Shown here: positions 6,335 to 16,900 of the stretch, piece by piece
Position numbering within the stretch: position 1 is the stretch's first letter
Layout: every line of letters begins with the position of its first letter
NCBI RefSeq assembly: GCF_021559775.1
Contig: NZ_CP056049.1
Span: forward strand, 434,001-498,000
Direction of reading: 5' to 3'
DNA length: 64,000 bases
DNA from: Gillisella vitis
GTDB taxonomy: Bacteria; Pseudomonadota; Alphaproteobacteria; Rhizobiales; Rhizobiaceae
Made by a program: the position numbers and the translations under genes
Notes under the pieces: model-generated
Databases searched by the model: none
Seen by the model: the letters and a program-made list of their open reading frames with translations, nothing else
Told to the model about the DNA's origin: nothing

Positions 6335-9300
6335 TCAGGCACCTGTGCGTTCGACCCGCAGGCCACGACGATCTGCAAGGCGATCGCGGCCCGTCTGGCG
6401 CAAGAGGGTTCGATCACCTCCAGACCACTGGCCTTCACGACCGGCTTGGAGCTGCGCTATATGGGCGGCCAGAGTTTCCAGTGTCGGAAACTGGAAAAAG
6501 GCCGTAATATCAATCGATACGCCAAAACGCTTGCCGATCACACCCTGCAAAGAGACAACAAGCAGCGAATGGCCGCCGCATTCAAAGAAATTGTCACCCG
6601 GATTGACGTGGTCGATTTTAAGCGCCTCTCGCCAGATGGCGGCAAGCGTTGCAGCGGGCTCGCCAGAGATCGGCAGGTGCGTTTGCCGCTGTGCCGGTTT
6701 TGGTCGGCAGGCCGGAAGTGCGCGGCGATCAACCTTGCCGTTTGGCGTGAGCGGGAAGGCATCAAGCGCGACATAGGCCGATGGCAGCATGTAGAGCGGC
6801 AGGCTGCCTGCCATATGTGGTCCAAGCTCCGCGCTCGCCTCCCCGACAAATGGCTCTCGCCAACGCAGATAGGCGATCAGCTGTTTGCCAGCGCCGCCGT
6901 CCTCGACAAGCACTGCCGCTTCGGCGACGCGAGGATGGGCCGCAAGCCGTGCCTCGACCTCCCCGAGTTCGATTCGATAGCCGCGCAGCTTCACCTGATT
7001 GTCGATCCGTCCGAGAAAATCGAGCGCGCCATTCTCCGCCAAGCGCACGAGGTCGCCGGTGCGGTATAGATGGTAGCCGTCCTGCGGACCACGCCGGAAA
7101 GGGTTGGGGATGAACCTGTCTGCCGTCAGGCCGGGTTTGCCCCAGTAGCCCGGGCTCAATCCCGCACCGCCAATGTGCAATTCTCCCGGCGTGCCCGGTG
7201 GTACGGGTTCCCCGCGTCGGTCGAGAACATAGAGTTGGGTATTCTGAATGGGGCCAGCAACCGTAACGCTGTGACCATTGAGGTCTTCACGCCGCACCTC
7301 AGTGGCCGCAGACCAGATGGTCGTCTCGGTTGGACCGTAAAGATTCCACAGGCAATCGCCCCGATCCAGCAACTCGGCCGCAAGAAGGCTGTCCAGCGCC
7401 TCGCCGCCGCACAGCATGCGAAGCCCTCTCGCTCCGCGCCACCCCGCCTCGATCAACATGCGCCATCCGGCAGGCGTTGCCTGCATGACGCTCGGCTGCA
7501 CACGATCCACGAGCGCGGCAAGACGCCGACCGTCGCGGGCAATGGCGCTGTCCGCAAGCAACACCGTTGCGCCTTGCGAAAGGGGCGCGAACAATTCCAG
7601 CCCCGCGATGTCGAAGCCAATCGTGGTCAGCGCCAGCAGGCGGTCGCCTGCGCCAATCCCCGGCCTTTCGGCCATGGACTCGATGAAATTGGCAAGCGCA
7701 CCATGGGTGATTGCCACCCCCTTGGGCTGGCCGGTGCTGCCGCTGGTATAAAGAATGTAGGCGAGATCATCGGCCTGCACCGCAGCAGGTTCGAAGGATG
7801 CCTGCGCACAACCGAATGCCTGGGTCGGGTCCAGCACCGGAACATCTTGCGGTATAACCGCCCGCTCACTGTCCCCAAGATCCGTCAGCACCAGCGCTGC
7901 ACCAGAATCGGCCAGCATGTAGGCAATCCGCTCTGCCGGATAGTCGGGATCAATTGGCAGATAGGCAGCACCCGACCGCATGACGGCCAGCAGTGAGGGC
8001 AGCAATGCGCTTCCACGCCGCAGATAGACCGCAACGACCGCGCCCCGGCCAATGCCTTGCTGGTAAAGACGAAGGGCAAGAGCCTCCGCATAACCGACGA
8101 GATCGCCATAGGACATGGTGCTATCGCGGCCCTCACCCACCTGAACGACGGCGGCTTTGCCCGGTTCGCCTTGCGCCCGTGCGATGATCTGGTCGTGCAC
8201 GGCAGCACATGGCTGCGTCTGCGAACCTCGGCCCGTCTGGAGCAGGATGTCTCGCTCATCGGGCTTAAGCATCTCGATTGTGCCAAGGCAGACTTGCGGA
8301 TCATCGGCGATGGATGTGAGCAAAGTCTCGTAATGTCGCAGCAGACGATCCGCTCTTGTGGACGACAGACGTGACGGGTCTGCGGCAAGCGCAATCTCTA
8401 TCTCGGCACCGGGAAAGATCCGGAGCGACAACGGGTAATGCGTGCGCTCATAGCTGCCGGGATCGCTGAGGGTGAGTGTGTGCGTTCCTTCCGCAAAGGC
8501 CGCCTGCATCGAAAGCGGCAGGTTCTCAATAATCAGCAACGTATCGAACAGCGGTTGATCGGCGGTCTTGCCAGCCCAGCGCTGGATATCGGCAAGCGCT
8601 GCATGCCCATGCTTTTCCCGCTGGCGATGCGCAGACTGGAGGCTTTGAAGCCATTCGCCCACCCTCTCCTCCGGTCGTGTCCGGGCACGAAACGGCACCG
8701 TGTTGAGGAACAGGCCAATCATTCGGTCTGCATCTGGCAGGTCCGGCGGGCGGCCCGACAAAACCGTTCCGAAGATCACGTCATCCTCGGCCCCATAGCG
8801 CGAGAGAAGCAGCGCCCAGGCCCCCTGTAGCACGGTCGCCAGCGTCAGCCGCTCCCGCCGCGCCATGGCGGTAAGCCGCGTTGCGAGACTGGCATCAAGG
8901 CTGCGCCGGATCTCGATAATGGCCCCCTGTGCCGCCTCGCCAATTTTCGCCTCTCCCAAAAATCCGCCTTGCGGCAGATCGGCAAGAGCATGCGACCAAT
9001 AGGCTTGCGCAGAAGAGATATCCTGCCGGTCGCGCCACGCGACGTATTGGCGATAAGATGGGGGAGGCGTTGGCAGGCTTTCGCCTGCATAAGCCTTCAA
9101 CATTTCACCGACCAAGAGCGAGCCGCACCAGCCGTCCATCAACAGATGGTGGAAACTCCAGACGAAGCGATGGCGGCCGGGACCGAGCCGGATCAGCGCA
9201 AACCGCAAAAGGGGTGCAGCATCCAGCGTAAAGCCACGACGGCGATCCGCCTCCAGCCATGCCGCAAAGGCTGTCTCCTGCCCTGCCGCGTCTTCGCCCG

Positions 9301-12300
9301 ACCAGTCCGCTTCGCGCCATTCCGGCACAACATCCTCGGCAATGACCATGATGGGCCGCTCGACATCCATCCAGCGGCAGGCACCGCGCAAGACCTCGTG
9401 GCGGGCGATCACCCTCCCCCACGCCGATTTGAAGGCATCGGCATCCAGCGGGCCTTCCAGCACGCACCAGCATTGCTCGATATAGGTGCCTGAGGCTGGG
9501 GCCATCAGACTGTGGAACAGCATGCCCGCCTGCACGGGCGTCATCTCGAAGCTGGAGCCGCTTTCGGCAACCTCGCTTGTCTGAACCGCGCTTTCGGCAA
9601 CGGCGGCCTCTGCCTGTGCCGCGATTGTCTGCAACTCGAAAATCTGGGTCGGTTCGAGCTTCAGCCCCTTGGCTTGCGCCTTCGCGACGATCTGGACGCC
9701 GATAATGGAGTCACCGCCGAGATCGAAGAAATTGTCCTCGATGCCGATATCGTCCCGCCGCAGCACGGTCTTCCATATCTCCAGCAGCGTCGCCTCGATG
9801 GCATTGCGGGCTGGAATTGGCTCCGCGCGCGTTGTGGAAAGCTGGGGGATCGGAAGCTGTTTGCGATCCACCTTGCCATTCGGATTGAGCGGAAACTCCT
9901 CCAGAATTACAAAGGCCGTCGGCACCATGTAACGCGGCAATTGCGCAGACAGCGACTGGCGCAGCTTGCGCTCAATCTCACCATCGTTCGTTGTCGGCCA
10001 ATCGCGAACGAGCACATAGGCAATCAGCCGTTCGTTTTCGGCGTCGAGCGTGACGATGGCCTGCTCAACGACGCTCTCGCGCAACAGCTTGTCCTCGATC
10101 TCGCCGATCTCGATGCGGTAGCCGCGCAGCTTGACCTGAAAATCCGTGCGGCCGATAAATTCGATCTCGCTATTTGCCAGACGAACAACCGCATCGCCGG
10201 TGCGATAGAGCCTCAGCGCAGGGCTGTTTTCATCGTAGAACGGGTTCGGCACGAAACGGGCGGCTGTGAGAGCCGGACGGTTCCAGTAACCGGGGCTAAG
10301 GCACGGCCCGCCGATATAGAGTTCGCCGCCAATGCCGCGCGGCAGGGGCTGCATATAGGCGTCGAGAACGTGGAGGTGGGTATTGTCGAGGAGGCCACCA
10401 ACCGGCACTTTGCCGCTTTCCGCGTGGGCGTGGGTGACCCTGAGCGCGCTTGCCCAGATTGTCGCCTCCGTCGGCCCATAGACGTTCCACAGCTCTTTCG
10501 TCCGGTCGATCAGCTTGCGGGCAAGCGGTGCATCCAGTGCCTCGCCGCCGCAAAGGGCTATCAGATGCGGCAATCCCTCCCAGCCGCTGTCGATCAACAT
10601 GCGCCAATAGGCGGGCGTTGCCTGCAAATGCGAGATACGATCCGTCACAAGCACATCGGCAAGCCGCTGTGGCGCAAGCAGCAGGTCTTGGCCGTAAAGC
10701 ACGGTGGTCGCGCCGACGCTGAGCGGCAGAAGCATTTCCAGAATGGAAATGTCGAAGGTGGGCGTGGTGATTGCCAAAAGCCGATCACCGGGCGCAAGCC
10801 CCGGCGAGACGGCCATAGAGCACAGGTGATTGAGCAGGCTTGCATGGGCAATCGGCACGCCGTTCGGTCGGCCCGTACTGCCGCTGGTGTAGAGAAGATA
10901 GGCGATGCGCGCGGGATCAGAGGGCGGCAGCGCGGCAGGGGTCTCGCTCACTGGCATTGGGCGGGTCGGATCAAGGGAGCGCTGGGCCGGATAGAGATCT
11001 GCCCTATCCGTCAATACGAGACTGACACCGGAATCCTCAAGCACATAGGCAACCCGATCCGCCGGATGATCGGGATCGAGTGGAACATAGACGGCACCCG
11101 CTTTCAGAATGGCGAGGAAGGCAATGACGGATTGCCCCCTGCCCGGCAGCGAAACGGCAACCCTATCGCCGGGGTGAACCGAAAGGCCGACGAGCGTGTC
11201 AGTAAGTGCGTCCACGTCTTTCTGTAGTTCGCCATAGGTCCAACTTTGGCCCTTGCTTTCCAGTGCAATCGCATCGGGTTGGAGCCGGGCGACGTGTGCG
11301 ATTGCATCGTGCATGGTGATGTCAGGCACGGGCCGCGCGGTTGGCGTTCCAAGTGCAACCACGGCGGCCTGCTCTTCCTTTGATAGATAGGCAAGCCTTG
11401 GCAGCAGAGCATTGGGAGATTGCAGGATGGAGCCGAGCAAAACCTCGAAATGGGCTGCCATGCGCTCGATCCGCCAGGCATCAAAGATCGCCACGCGATA
11501 TTCGATGTTCAGCAGATAGCCGGATTCCCGCTCCATCACATACCAGCTGAGATCGACCTTTGTTTCACTCAGCCGTGCTGGCTGTTGGCGAACAATGAGA
11601 CCATCGATGCCGAAATCGATCTGCTCGGCATTCTGTGCACGGTAGTCTTGCGACTGCAACTGGAACATAACCTGCGAGAGCGGGCTCTGCCGTTGGTCGC
11701 GGCTCATGCCAAGTGCCTCAGCAATCAGCGGAAAGGGAAATGCCTGATGGTCGAGCGCGTCCGAGAAGCGCTCCTGAACAACTCCGACCCATTGCGAAAA
11801 CGTCATGCGCGGATCGAGTTGCGCGCGCAGCACCAATGTGTTGGTAAACAGACCAATCAGCCCTGCGGCATCCGGATCGTTCCGTCCGGCGACGGGCACG
11901 CAGACCGACAGGTCACGCTCGCCACTGTAGCGATGAAGCAGCAGCGAAAAGGCCGCAGCCATCACGACAAAAGGCGTGGTTCCAAGCTGGCTGGCAAGCG
12001 AGGCGACCTGCGACGACACCGAGACGGGAATAACCCGTGTCACGGTGGCCGCCGTCATGTCAACGCTGCTGCTGCGGGATCGGTCGCTTGGCAATTCCAG
12101 CGGCTTGAGATCGGAGAGGGTTTGTTTCCAGTAGTCGCGGGATCGTCCGCAATCCGGGCGCTGAAGCCATGCGTGTTGATCGAGAACCAGATCCCCAAAG
12201 TCGCGCGTGATGGGCGAAAGCGCGGACGCGGCACCCGCACGATAGGCGCGGTAGCAGGCCGTCAGCTCGCGCATCAGCACACCGCGTGACCAGCCATCCG

Positions 12301-12865
12301 CAACGATGTGATGGAGGGTGATCGCCAGCAGGTGTTCGCTCTCATGCTGCCGGAAGAGATGTGCCCGGATCAGCGGTGCCTTTGAGAGATCAAAAGGTTC
12401 CGTGGCAACAGCAAGCGCCAGCGCCTCTCCATCTTCGCCTGTCGCTTCCAGATCGGTAAAGCCCAGAGCAAAAGCGTGGTTGGGATGAACCTCCTGCCAC
12501 GGCTCGCCCGCCTCGACGGGAAAGGCGGTTCTGAGCGGCGCATGCCGGGAGACAATCGTTGCAAGGCTGCGCTCAAGGGCTGCGCGATCAAGCGGCCCCT
12601 CAAACCGCCAGCGATAGGCAACGTGATAAGCAGAACTCTCGGGATAGAGGCTCTGCTGGAGCCAGAAATGCTTCTGACCGGGTGTCAGCGGCAAGCGGGC
12701 GGGGCGCGTTGACACCCTTGACGTCTCTTGTGGCGTCTCTTCCGGGGCCACCCGTTCCCAGGCGATCCCACGGGCTTCTAGCTGGCGGCGGAAGGCCTCG
12801 CGTTCCGCAAGACTGAGCGCCGCAACGCGGGCGCGCAGCGCCAGAATCGGATCGGCAGAGTTCAC
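6335..12865 (-). CDS. NRPS N1, two modules (C-A-T-C-A-T)
   Basis: 2176 residues from a GTG start with a GGGAG ribosome binding site. The N-terminal helix (about 5-35, ALSLAEREAFRRQLEARGI) resembles docking helices of NRPSs that accept chains from a PKS. Domains: C1 about 55-480 (HHIVADG), A1 about 515-1005, T1 about 1020-1090 (LGGDS), C2 about 1105-1530 (HHLLMDG), A2 about 1560-2060, T2 about 2090-2155 (CGGHS). Pocket residues read by motif alignment are D-I-L-Q-A-C-V-I-W-K for A1 and D-I-L-Q-M-C-L-I-W-K for A2. They resemble the glycine-type pocket DILQLGLIWK, so small residues are tentatively predicted. A1 has Asn instead of the invariant Lys in the A3 phosphate-binding loop (TSGSTGRPNG). 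There is no thioesterase, so the chain passes on. Confidence 0.95.
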   Translation of the reverse strand: MNSADPILALRARVAALSLAEREAFRRQLEARGIAWERVAPEETPQETSRVSTRPARLPLTPGQKHFWLQQSLYPESSAYHVAYRWRFEGPLDRAALERSLATIVSRHAPLRTAFPVEAGEPWQEVHPNHAFALGFTDLEATGEDGEALALAVATEPFDLSKAPLIRAHLFRQHESEHLLAITLHHIVADGWSRGVLMRELTACYRAYRAGAASALSPITRDFGDLVLDQHAWLQRPDCGRSRDYWKQTLSDLKPLELPSDRSRSSSVDMTAATVTRVIPVSVSSQVASLASQLGTTPFVVMAAAFSLLLHRYSGERDLSVCVPVAGRNDPDAAGLIGLFTNTLVLRAQLDPRMTFSQWVGVVQERFSDALDHQAFPFPLIAEALGMSRDQRQSPLSQVMFQLQSQDYRAQNAEQIDFGIDGLIVRQQPARLSETKVDLSWYVMERESGYLLNIEYRVAIFDAWRIERMAAHFEVLLGSILQSPNALLPRLAYLSKEEQAAVVALGTPTARPVPDITMHDAIAHVARLQPDAIALESKGQSWTYGELQKDVDALTDTLVGLSVHPGDRVAVSLPGRGQSVIAFLAILKAGAVYVPLDPDHPADRVAYVLEDSGVSLVLTDRADLYPAQRSLDPTRPMPVSETPAALPPSDPARIAYLLYTSGSTGRPNGVPIAHASLLNHLCSMAVSPGLAPGDRLLAITTPTFDISILEMLLPLSVGATTVLYGQDLLLAPQRLADVLVTDRISHLQATPAYWRMLIDSGWEGLPHLIALCGGEALDAPLARKLIDRTKELWNVYGPTEATIWASALRVTHAHAESGKVPVGGLLDNTHLHVLDAYMQPLPRGIGGELYIGGPCLSPGYWNRPALTAARFVPNPFYDENSPALRLYRTGDAVVRLANSEIEFIGRTDFQVKLRGYRIEIGEIEDKLLRESVVEQAIVTLDAENERLIAYVLVRDWPTTNDGEIERKLRQSLSAQLPRYMVPTAFVILEEFPLNPNGKVDRKQLPIPQLSTTRAEPIPARNAIEATLLEIWKTVLRRDDIGIEDNFFDLGGDSIIGVQIVAKAQAKGLKLEPTQIFELQTIAAQAEAAVAESAVQTSEVAESGSSFEMTPVQAGMLFHSLMAPASGTYIEQCWCVLEGPLDADAFKSAWGRVIARHEVLRGACRWMDVERPIMVIAEDVVPEWREADWSGEDAAGQETAFAAWLEADRRRGFTLDAAPLLRFALIRLGPGRHRFVWSFHHLLMDGWCGSLLVGEMLKAYAGESLPTPPPSYRQYVAWRDRQDISSAQAYWSHALADLPQGGFLGEAKIGEAAQGAIIEIRRSLDASLATRLTAMARRERLTLATVLQGAWALLLSRYGAEDDVIFGTVLSGRPPDLPDADRMIGLFLNTVPFRARTRPEERVGEWLQSLQSAHRQREKHGHAALADIQRWAGKTADQPLFDTLLIIENLPLSMQAAFAEGTHTLTLSDPGSYERTHYPLSLRIFPGAEIEIALAADPSRLSSTRADRLLRHYETLLTSIADDPQVCLGTIEMLKPDERDILLQTGRGSQTQPCAAVHDQIIARAQGEPGKAAVVQVGEGRDSTMSYGDLVGYAEALALRLYQQGIGRGAVVAVYLRRGSALLPSLLAVMRSGAAYLPIDPDYPAERIAYMLADSGAALVLTDLGDSERAVIPQDVPVLDPTQAFGCAQASFEPAAVQADDLAYILYTSGSTGQPKGVAITHGALANFIESMAERPGIGAGDRLLALTTIGFDIAGLELFAPLSQGATVLLADSAIARDGRRLAALVDRVQPSVMQATPAGWRMLIEAGWRGARGLRMLCGGEALDSLLAAELLDRGDCLWNLYGPTETTIWSAATEVRREDLNGHSVTVAGPIQNTQLYVLDRRGEPVPPGTPGELHIGGAGLSPGYWGKPGLTADRFIPNPFRRGPQDGYHLYRTGDLVRLAENGALDFLGRIDNQVKLRGYRIELGEVEARLAAHPRVAEAAVLVEDGGAGKQLIAYLRWREPFVGEASAELGPHMAGSLPLYMLPSAYVALDAFPLTPNGKVDRRALPACRPKPAQRQTHLPISGEPAATLAAIWREALKIDHVNPGDNFFECGGHSLLVVSLQGVIGKRFGVSIDITAFFQFPTLETLAAHIAQLQAGREGQWSGGDRTLLRQTGRDRLADRRGLRVERTGA

Positions 12866-12876
12866 GGGCAGTCTCC

Positions 12877-13944
12877 CTATACGGCTTGCGCGATTGTCGG
12901 CTGCGGTGCATGCTGGCGTGCAAGCCGCGCGAGATGCGGCAGACCGCCCATGACGAGATCGTAATCCTGCACGAAGTCGATCAGGCAGGCGATTTCATCA
13001 ATGCCCGCAGCACCCAGTGCCTCCACTGTCTCTGCGGTGCTTTCCGGCGTGCCGATGAGAGAGCGGCCCTTGATGAAGCCCTCAACTCCGAACTCAATCA
13101 GGCTGTCGAGATCGTCCCGGCTGAAATTCTCGAGCGCGATATCAAGACCCATGCTGCGCGCCAGACCCTCAAGCAGATGATAATGGGTTCTGAGATAATC
13201 GCTGAAGGGGCCTTTTACATTGGCCTTCACGGTCTCGACATCGCCGCCGAGATAGGTGTGCACCATAATGGTGACGGTGCCCGCAGCCGGATCAAAACCG
13301 TTCTTTTCCAGCGACCGGCGGTAGGCTGCGATCTTGGGTGTCAGGCTTTCCAATGTCTCGCCAAGCAATGCCGTCAGCACATTAATGCCGCGACGGCCCG
13401 CTTCCACAAAGGTCTCCATGGACTGGCACGCAACCCAGAAAGGCACGCGCGGCTGCACGGGACGCGGCAGTGTCTTTGCCTCCACAGTGTTGCCTTCCGC
13501 ATCTTCAAAGGTGAGCGTCTCGCCAGCAAGCAGCTTGGTGACCTGATCAAAGCTCCGCCACATCAGGCTGCGGCGGCTGCCATGCGGCTCACGCGATAGT
13601 ACGAATTCGTTGCGCGTCCAGCCCGACGCAATCGCGACACCCACACGGCCTTGCGAGAGATTGTCCACAACGGCAATTTCTTCCGCGACGCGCACGGGAT
13701 GATGGAGCGGCAGAACAATGCTGCCGGAGCGCAATTGCACCCGCTTCGTCACCATGGCAAGTGCTGCATGGATCATCGACGGATTGGGATAGAGGCCGCC
13801 GAAAGCATGGAAATGGCGCTCTGGCACCCAGAGCGCGCTCAGGCCATTGTCATCGGCAAACTTTGCGCTGTCCATCAGCAGCCGATAACTGTCACCGCTT
13901 GCAGCAGAGCCATCGCCATCGAAATAAAACAGGCTGAATTTCAT
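12877..13944 (-). CDS. fbnE: FMN-dependent luciferase-like monooxygenase, MupA/Atu3671 family
   Basis: 355 residues with a TIM-barrel luciferase-like N-terminus (MKFSLFYFDGDG, YRLLMDSAKFADDNGLSALW, VPERHFHAFGG) and the typical SGSIVLPLHHPVRVAEEIA and SGWTRNEF blocks. This is the stand-alone form of the natural-product monooxygenase family found in PKS-NRPS clusters and named after MupA and Agrobacterium Atu3671. In fabrubactin biosynthesis the homologue FbnE is proposed to oxidise the chain and set off Favorskii-like rearrangements. It uses FMNH2 and O2, and acts on carrier-bound intermediates in the cytoplasm. It sits between the PKS1 and NRPS N1 genes with short spacers, and a GGAAC ribosome binding site precedes the ATG. 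The symbol is by homology. Confidence 0.9.
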   Translation of the reverse strand: MKFSLFYFDGDGSAASGDSYRLLMDSAKFADDNGLSALWVPERHFHAFGGLYPNPSMIHAALAMVTKRVQLRSGSIVLPLHHPVRVAEEIAVVDNLSQGRVGVAIASGWTRNEFVLSREPHGSRRSLMWRSFDQVTKLLAGETLTFEDAEGNTVEAKTLPRPVQPRVPFWVACQSMETFVEAGRRGINVLTALLGETLESLTPKIAAYRRSLEKNGFDPAAGTVTIMVHTYLGGDVETVKANVKGPFSDYLRTHYHLLEGLARSMGLDIALENFSRDDLDSLIEFGVEGFIKGRSLIGTPESTAETVEALGAAGIDEIACLIDFVQDYDLVMGGLPHLARLARQHAPQPTIAQAV

Positions 13945-13988
13945 AATTGTTGTTCCTTTGCGTATTGCTGATGGAAGGCAGGTGACAG

Positions 13989-16900
13989 TCAGGCTTCCTT
14001 GCGCAGCGCCTCTGCCTCAATGTCGTCCAGAAGGGCGGCAAGCTCTGCCTGTTCTTTCCGTGCGGCCTCAAGGCGCTCCCGGATGACGGCTGCGATGCCC
14101 CCGACAGTGGGCGCATCAAACAGCAGGGCGCGCATGGGCAACTCGATTGAGAATTGCTTGCGCAACCGCGTCACGACCTGCACGGCAAGCAGGGAATGCC
14201 CACCAAGCTCGAAGAAATTATCATCGATTCCAACACGGGAAATGCCAAGGAGTTCCCCGATAACAGCCGCCACATCGGTTTCGATGGGATCGCGCGGGGC
14301 GATGAACGCTGCCTGCACACGCTCGCGCCCGGCGTTTTCCTTCTGATCCACGGGCACTCCGGCTCTCGGTTCTTGGCGCGCTGCGGCCATGCGATGGCGC
14401 AGATCAACCGGCGTCACGGCAAGCCGTGAGACCTGTGGCTGGGCGAGAACCGCCCGGGTTGCCCGCCAGACCTCGTCGGCGTCAATCGCGTCGTTAAGAA
14501 AGCCTGTTGCCTCCTCTCGCGTGGTGCCAAAAGGAAGGCATGTATCCCACGCGATTGCCTGCCAGACCGGACGATGTGCGCCGCGCCGTGCATCCACGAA
14601 GGCATCAAGAAAGCTATTGGCCCCCGCATAGGTGGCAAGACCCACGCCGCCGACCAGCGTTGAGAGGGAGGACTGAACGAGGATGAAATCGGGGGTGTGA
14701 TCGGCAAGCGCCGCCGACAGAGCGTCTAGGCCATCAACCTTGGTTGCAAACAGTGCAGCATTGCGCTCCACTGTGGCCTCCGTGAGCGGGCAGTGATAAA
14801 CCTCGCCCATCGCTGCCGTCTGGAAAACCCCACGGATTGGGCCAAATGGCGCGGCAAGCGAATTGAGGCATGCGGCAAGCCAAGCGGGGTCAGCGAGATC
14901 ACCGCTGAACAGCATATAATCCTCGCCCGGAGTGCCAATGCCGCGCAAGGCCCGGATCAACACGCTCATCGGATGCTTCGGCCCATGCGATGCAAGCCAG
15001 TGTTCCCAATCCGCAGCATTCGGAAGCCCAGCGGGTCCAACAAGGACAACCTTCGCGCCCAGTGTTTGAACCAGCGACCTAGCATAAACGAGAGCGAGAC
15101 CGTCGAGGAGATCGCCTGCGATGAGGTAAGTGGCCCCCGCTGTGAGAGCCGGAACATCGGCTGGCTCCGGCAGGCACGTCGGCACGTGGCTCTCAACCCA
15201 GCAATAGCCATTGCGCAGCGCCATCACGATTCTATCATCACGCCAAGGGCGTGACAGCGCCTCGGCGAGGCCGGGAACAATGGCACCTTCTGCCGATGGT
15301 AAATCGATGCTTCGGCAGGAAATGCCGGGAATTTCCTGCGGCAAGACGCGGAGCATGCCAAGCACTTTGGCCGCCTGCGCATCAACAACCTCTGCGCCAG
15401 TCACAGCATGCAGGCCGCATGCCAGAACAGTCAGAAGCGGCGGGCGGCTCTCGGTTGTGGTCAGGGCTTTCGCGAGCGCAAAACTGCTGGTGAAAGCCAT
15501 GTCCGGGGCAGTGTTGGCGTCAAGGGAGAAGCCATTGACGATCTGGGTCAGTGTTGCACCGTTCGCGGCAAGATCGGCAAGAACTGCGCTGTAGTGCTGC
15601 GGGTCAGCGGGGTCGATTTGATACGTGCCCCCGGCATTTTCATAGGCTATGCCAGACCGTACCCGTGTGACCTTGATCTGATCCGAAACCGGACCGATCG
15701 CGGCGACAGTCTCATCGCCGCCAAAGATCAGCCAATGCTCGTGACCGCTCGTTGTGAGAGGCTCAATGGGCGCACGTTGCCAGACCGGCTGGTAAAACCA
15801 GTCCTCGATTGATGGTTGCCGGGCCGCTTCGTCGGGCATGGATTCGGTGGGTGCAATCCGCGCAATCGCGTAGGAACTGCGCTGGAAAGGGTAGGTTGGA
15901 AGTGGCACGCGGCGACGCGGGCCTGCCTCTTTTTCAGCAACAAGTTCGACATCAATGCCCGCGATCCAAAGCTCCGCCAATGCCAGCAGCGCGTGGTCGC
16001 AGGCATCGAGCAGCGCCTTCGCATCGGGTAGCGAGGTGGCAACGCGAAGCAGCGCTTTTCCTTGCTGGCGTGCAAGCCGGGTGAGTGTGGAGCCGGGTCC
16101 AACTTCGAGAAGAAAAGGGGCTGGCAATTCAAGTGCCCGCGCAAGGCAGGGGCCAAACAGAACGGTTTGGCGCAGATGGGCCACCCAATAGGCTGGGTCG
16201 GTCGCCTCCTGTGCCGTCAGCCAATCGCCCGTCAGGTTCGAGACAATGTCAATCTGCGGCGGGTTGAGCGTCACCGTGCCGAGCACCTGCGCAAACGCTT
16301 CAAGCGCAGGCTCCATCATGAAGCTATGAAAGGCATGGGAGGTTTTAAGCTCATGCCTGCCGATACCGCTGCGATCAAACCGGGCCGCGAGTTCGGCAAT
16401 TGCCTCTGCCGTGCCCGCCAGAACCGTGCTGCGCGGACCGTTGACGGCAGCAAGGTCCACGTCTGGCGAAAGCGATGCGCGCGCCTCTTGTTCTGAGAGC
16501 ATAACGGAGAGCATGGCACCGGGCGGGCAGGCCTGCATCAGCCGCCCACGGGCAACAACCAGCGTCACCGCGTCTTGCAGCGAGAAGACCCCGGCAAGGC
16601 AGGCCGCAACATATTCCCCGAGACTGTGACCGACCATGGCCCGTGGCTTGATGCCCTTGGCAAGCCACATCTGCGCCAGCGCGTATTCGACCGCGAAAAG
16701 TGCTGGCTGCGTTATCTCTGTGCGGGAAAGTTGCTCCACGGTTGTGCCATCGCCAAAGATGATGGCCGCGAGGTCAAGTTCCAGCGGCACGAAGCGCAGG
16801 CAGTCATCGAAGGCGGCGCGGAATATCGCATCCGTCTCGTACAGCGCCCGCGCCATTCCCGGATATTGTGCTCCCTGTCCGGGAAACAGCAGGATCAAAC

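Noticed and set aside
9512..11227. 571-codon plus-strand open frame
   Set aside because: It lies antisense inside NRPS N1 and reads as low-complexity Arg/Gly/Leu sequence produced by the codon bias of the NRPS.
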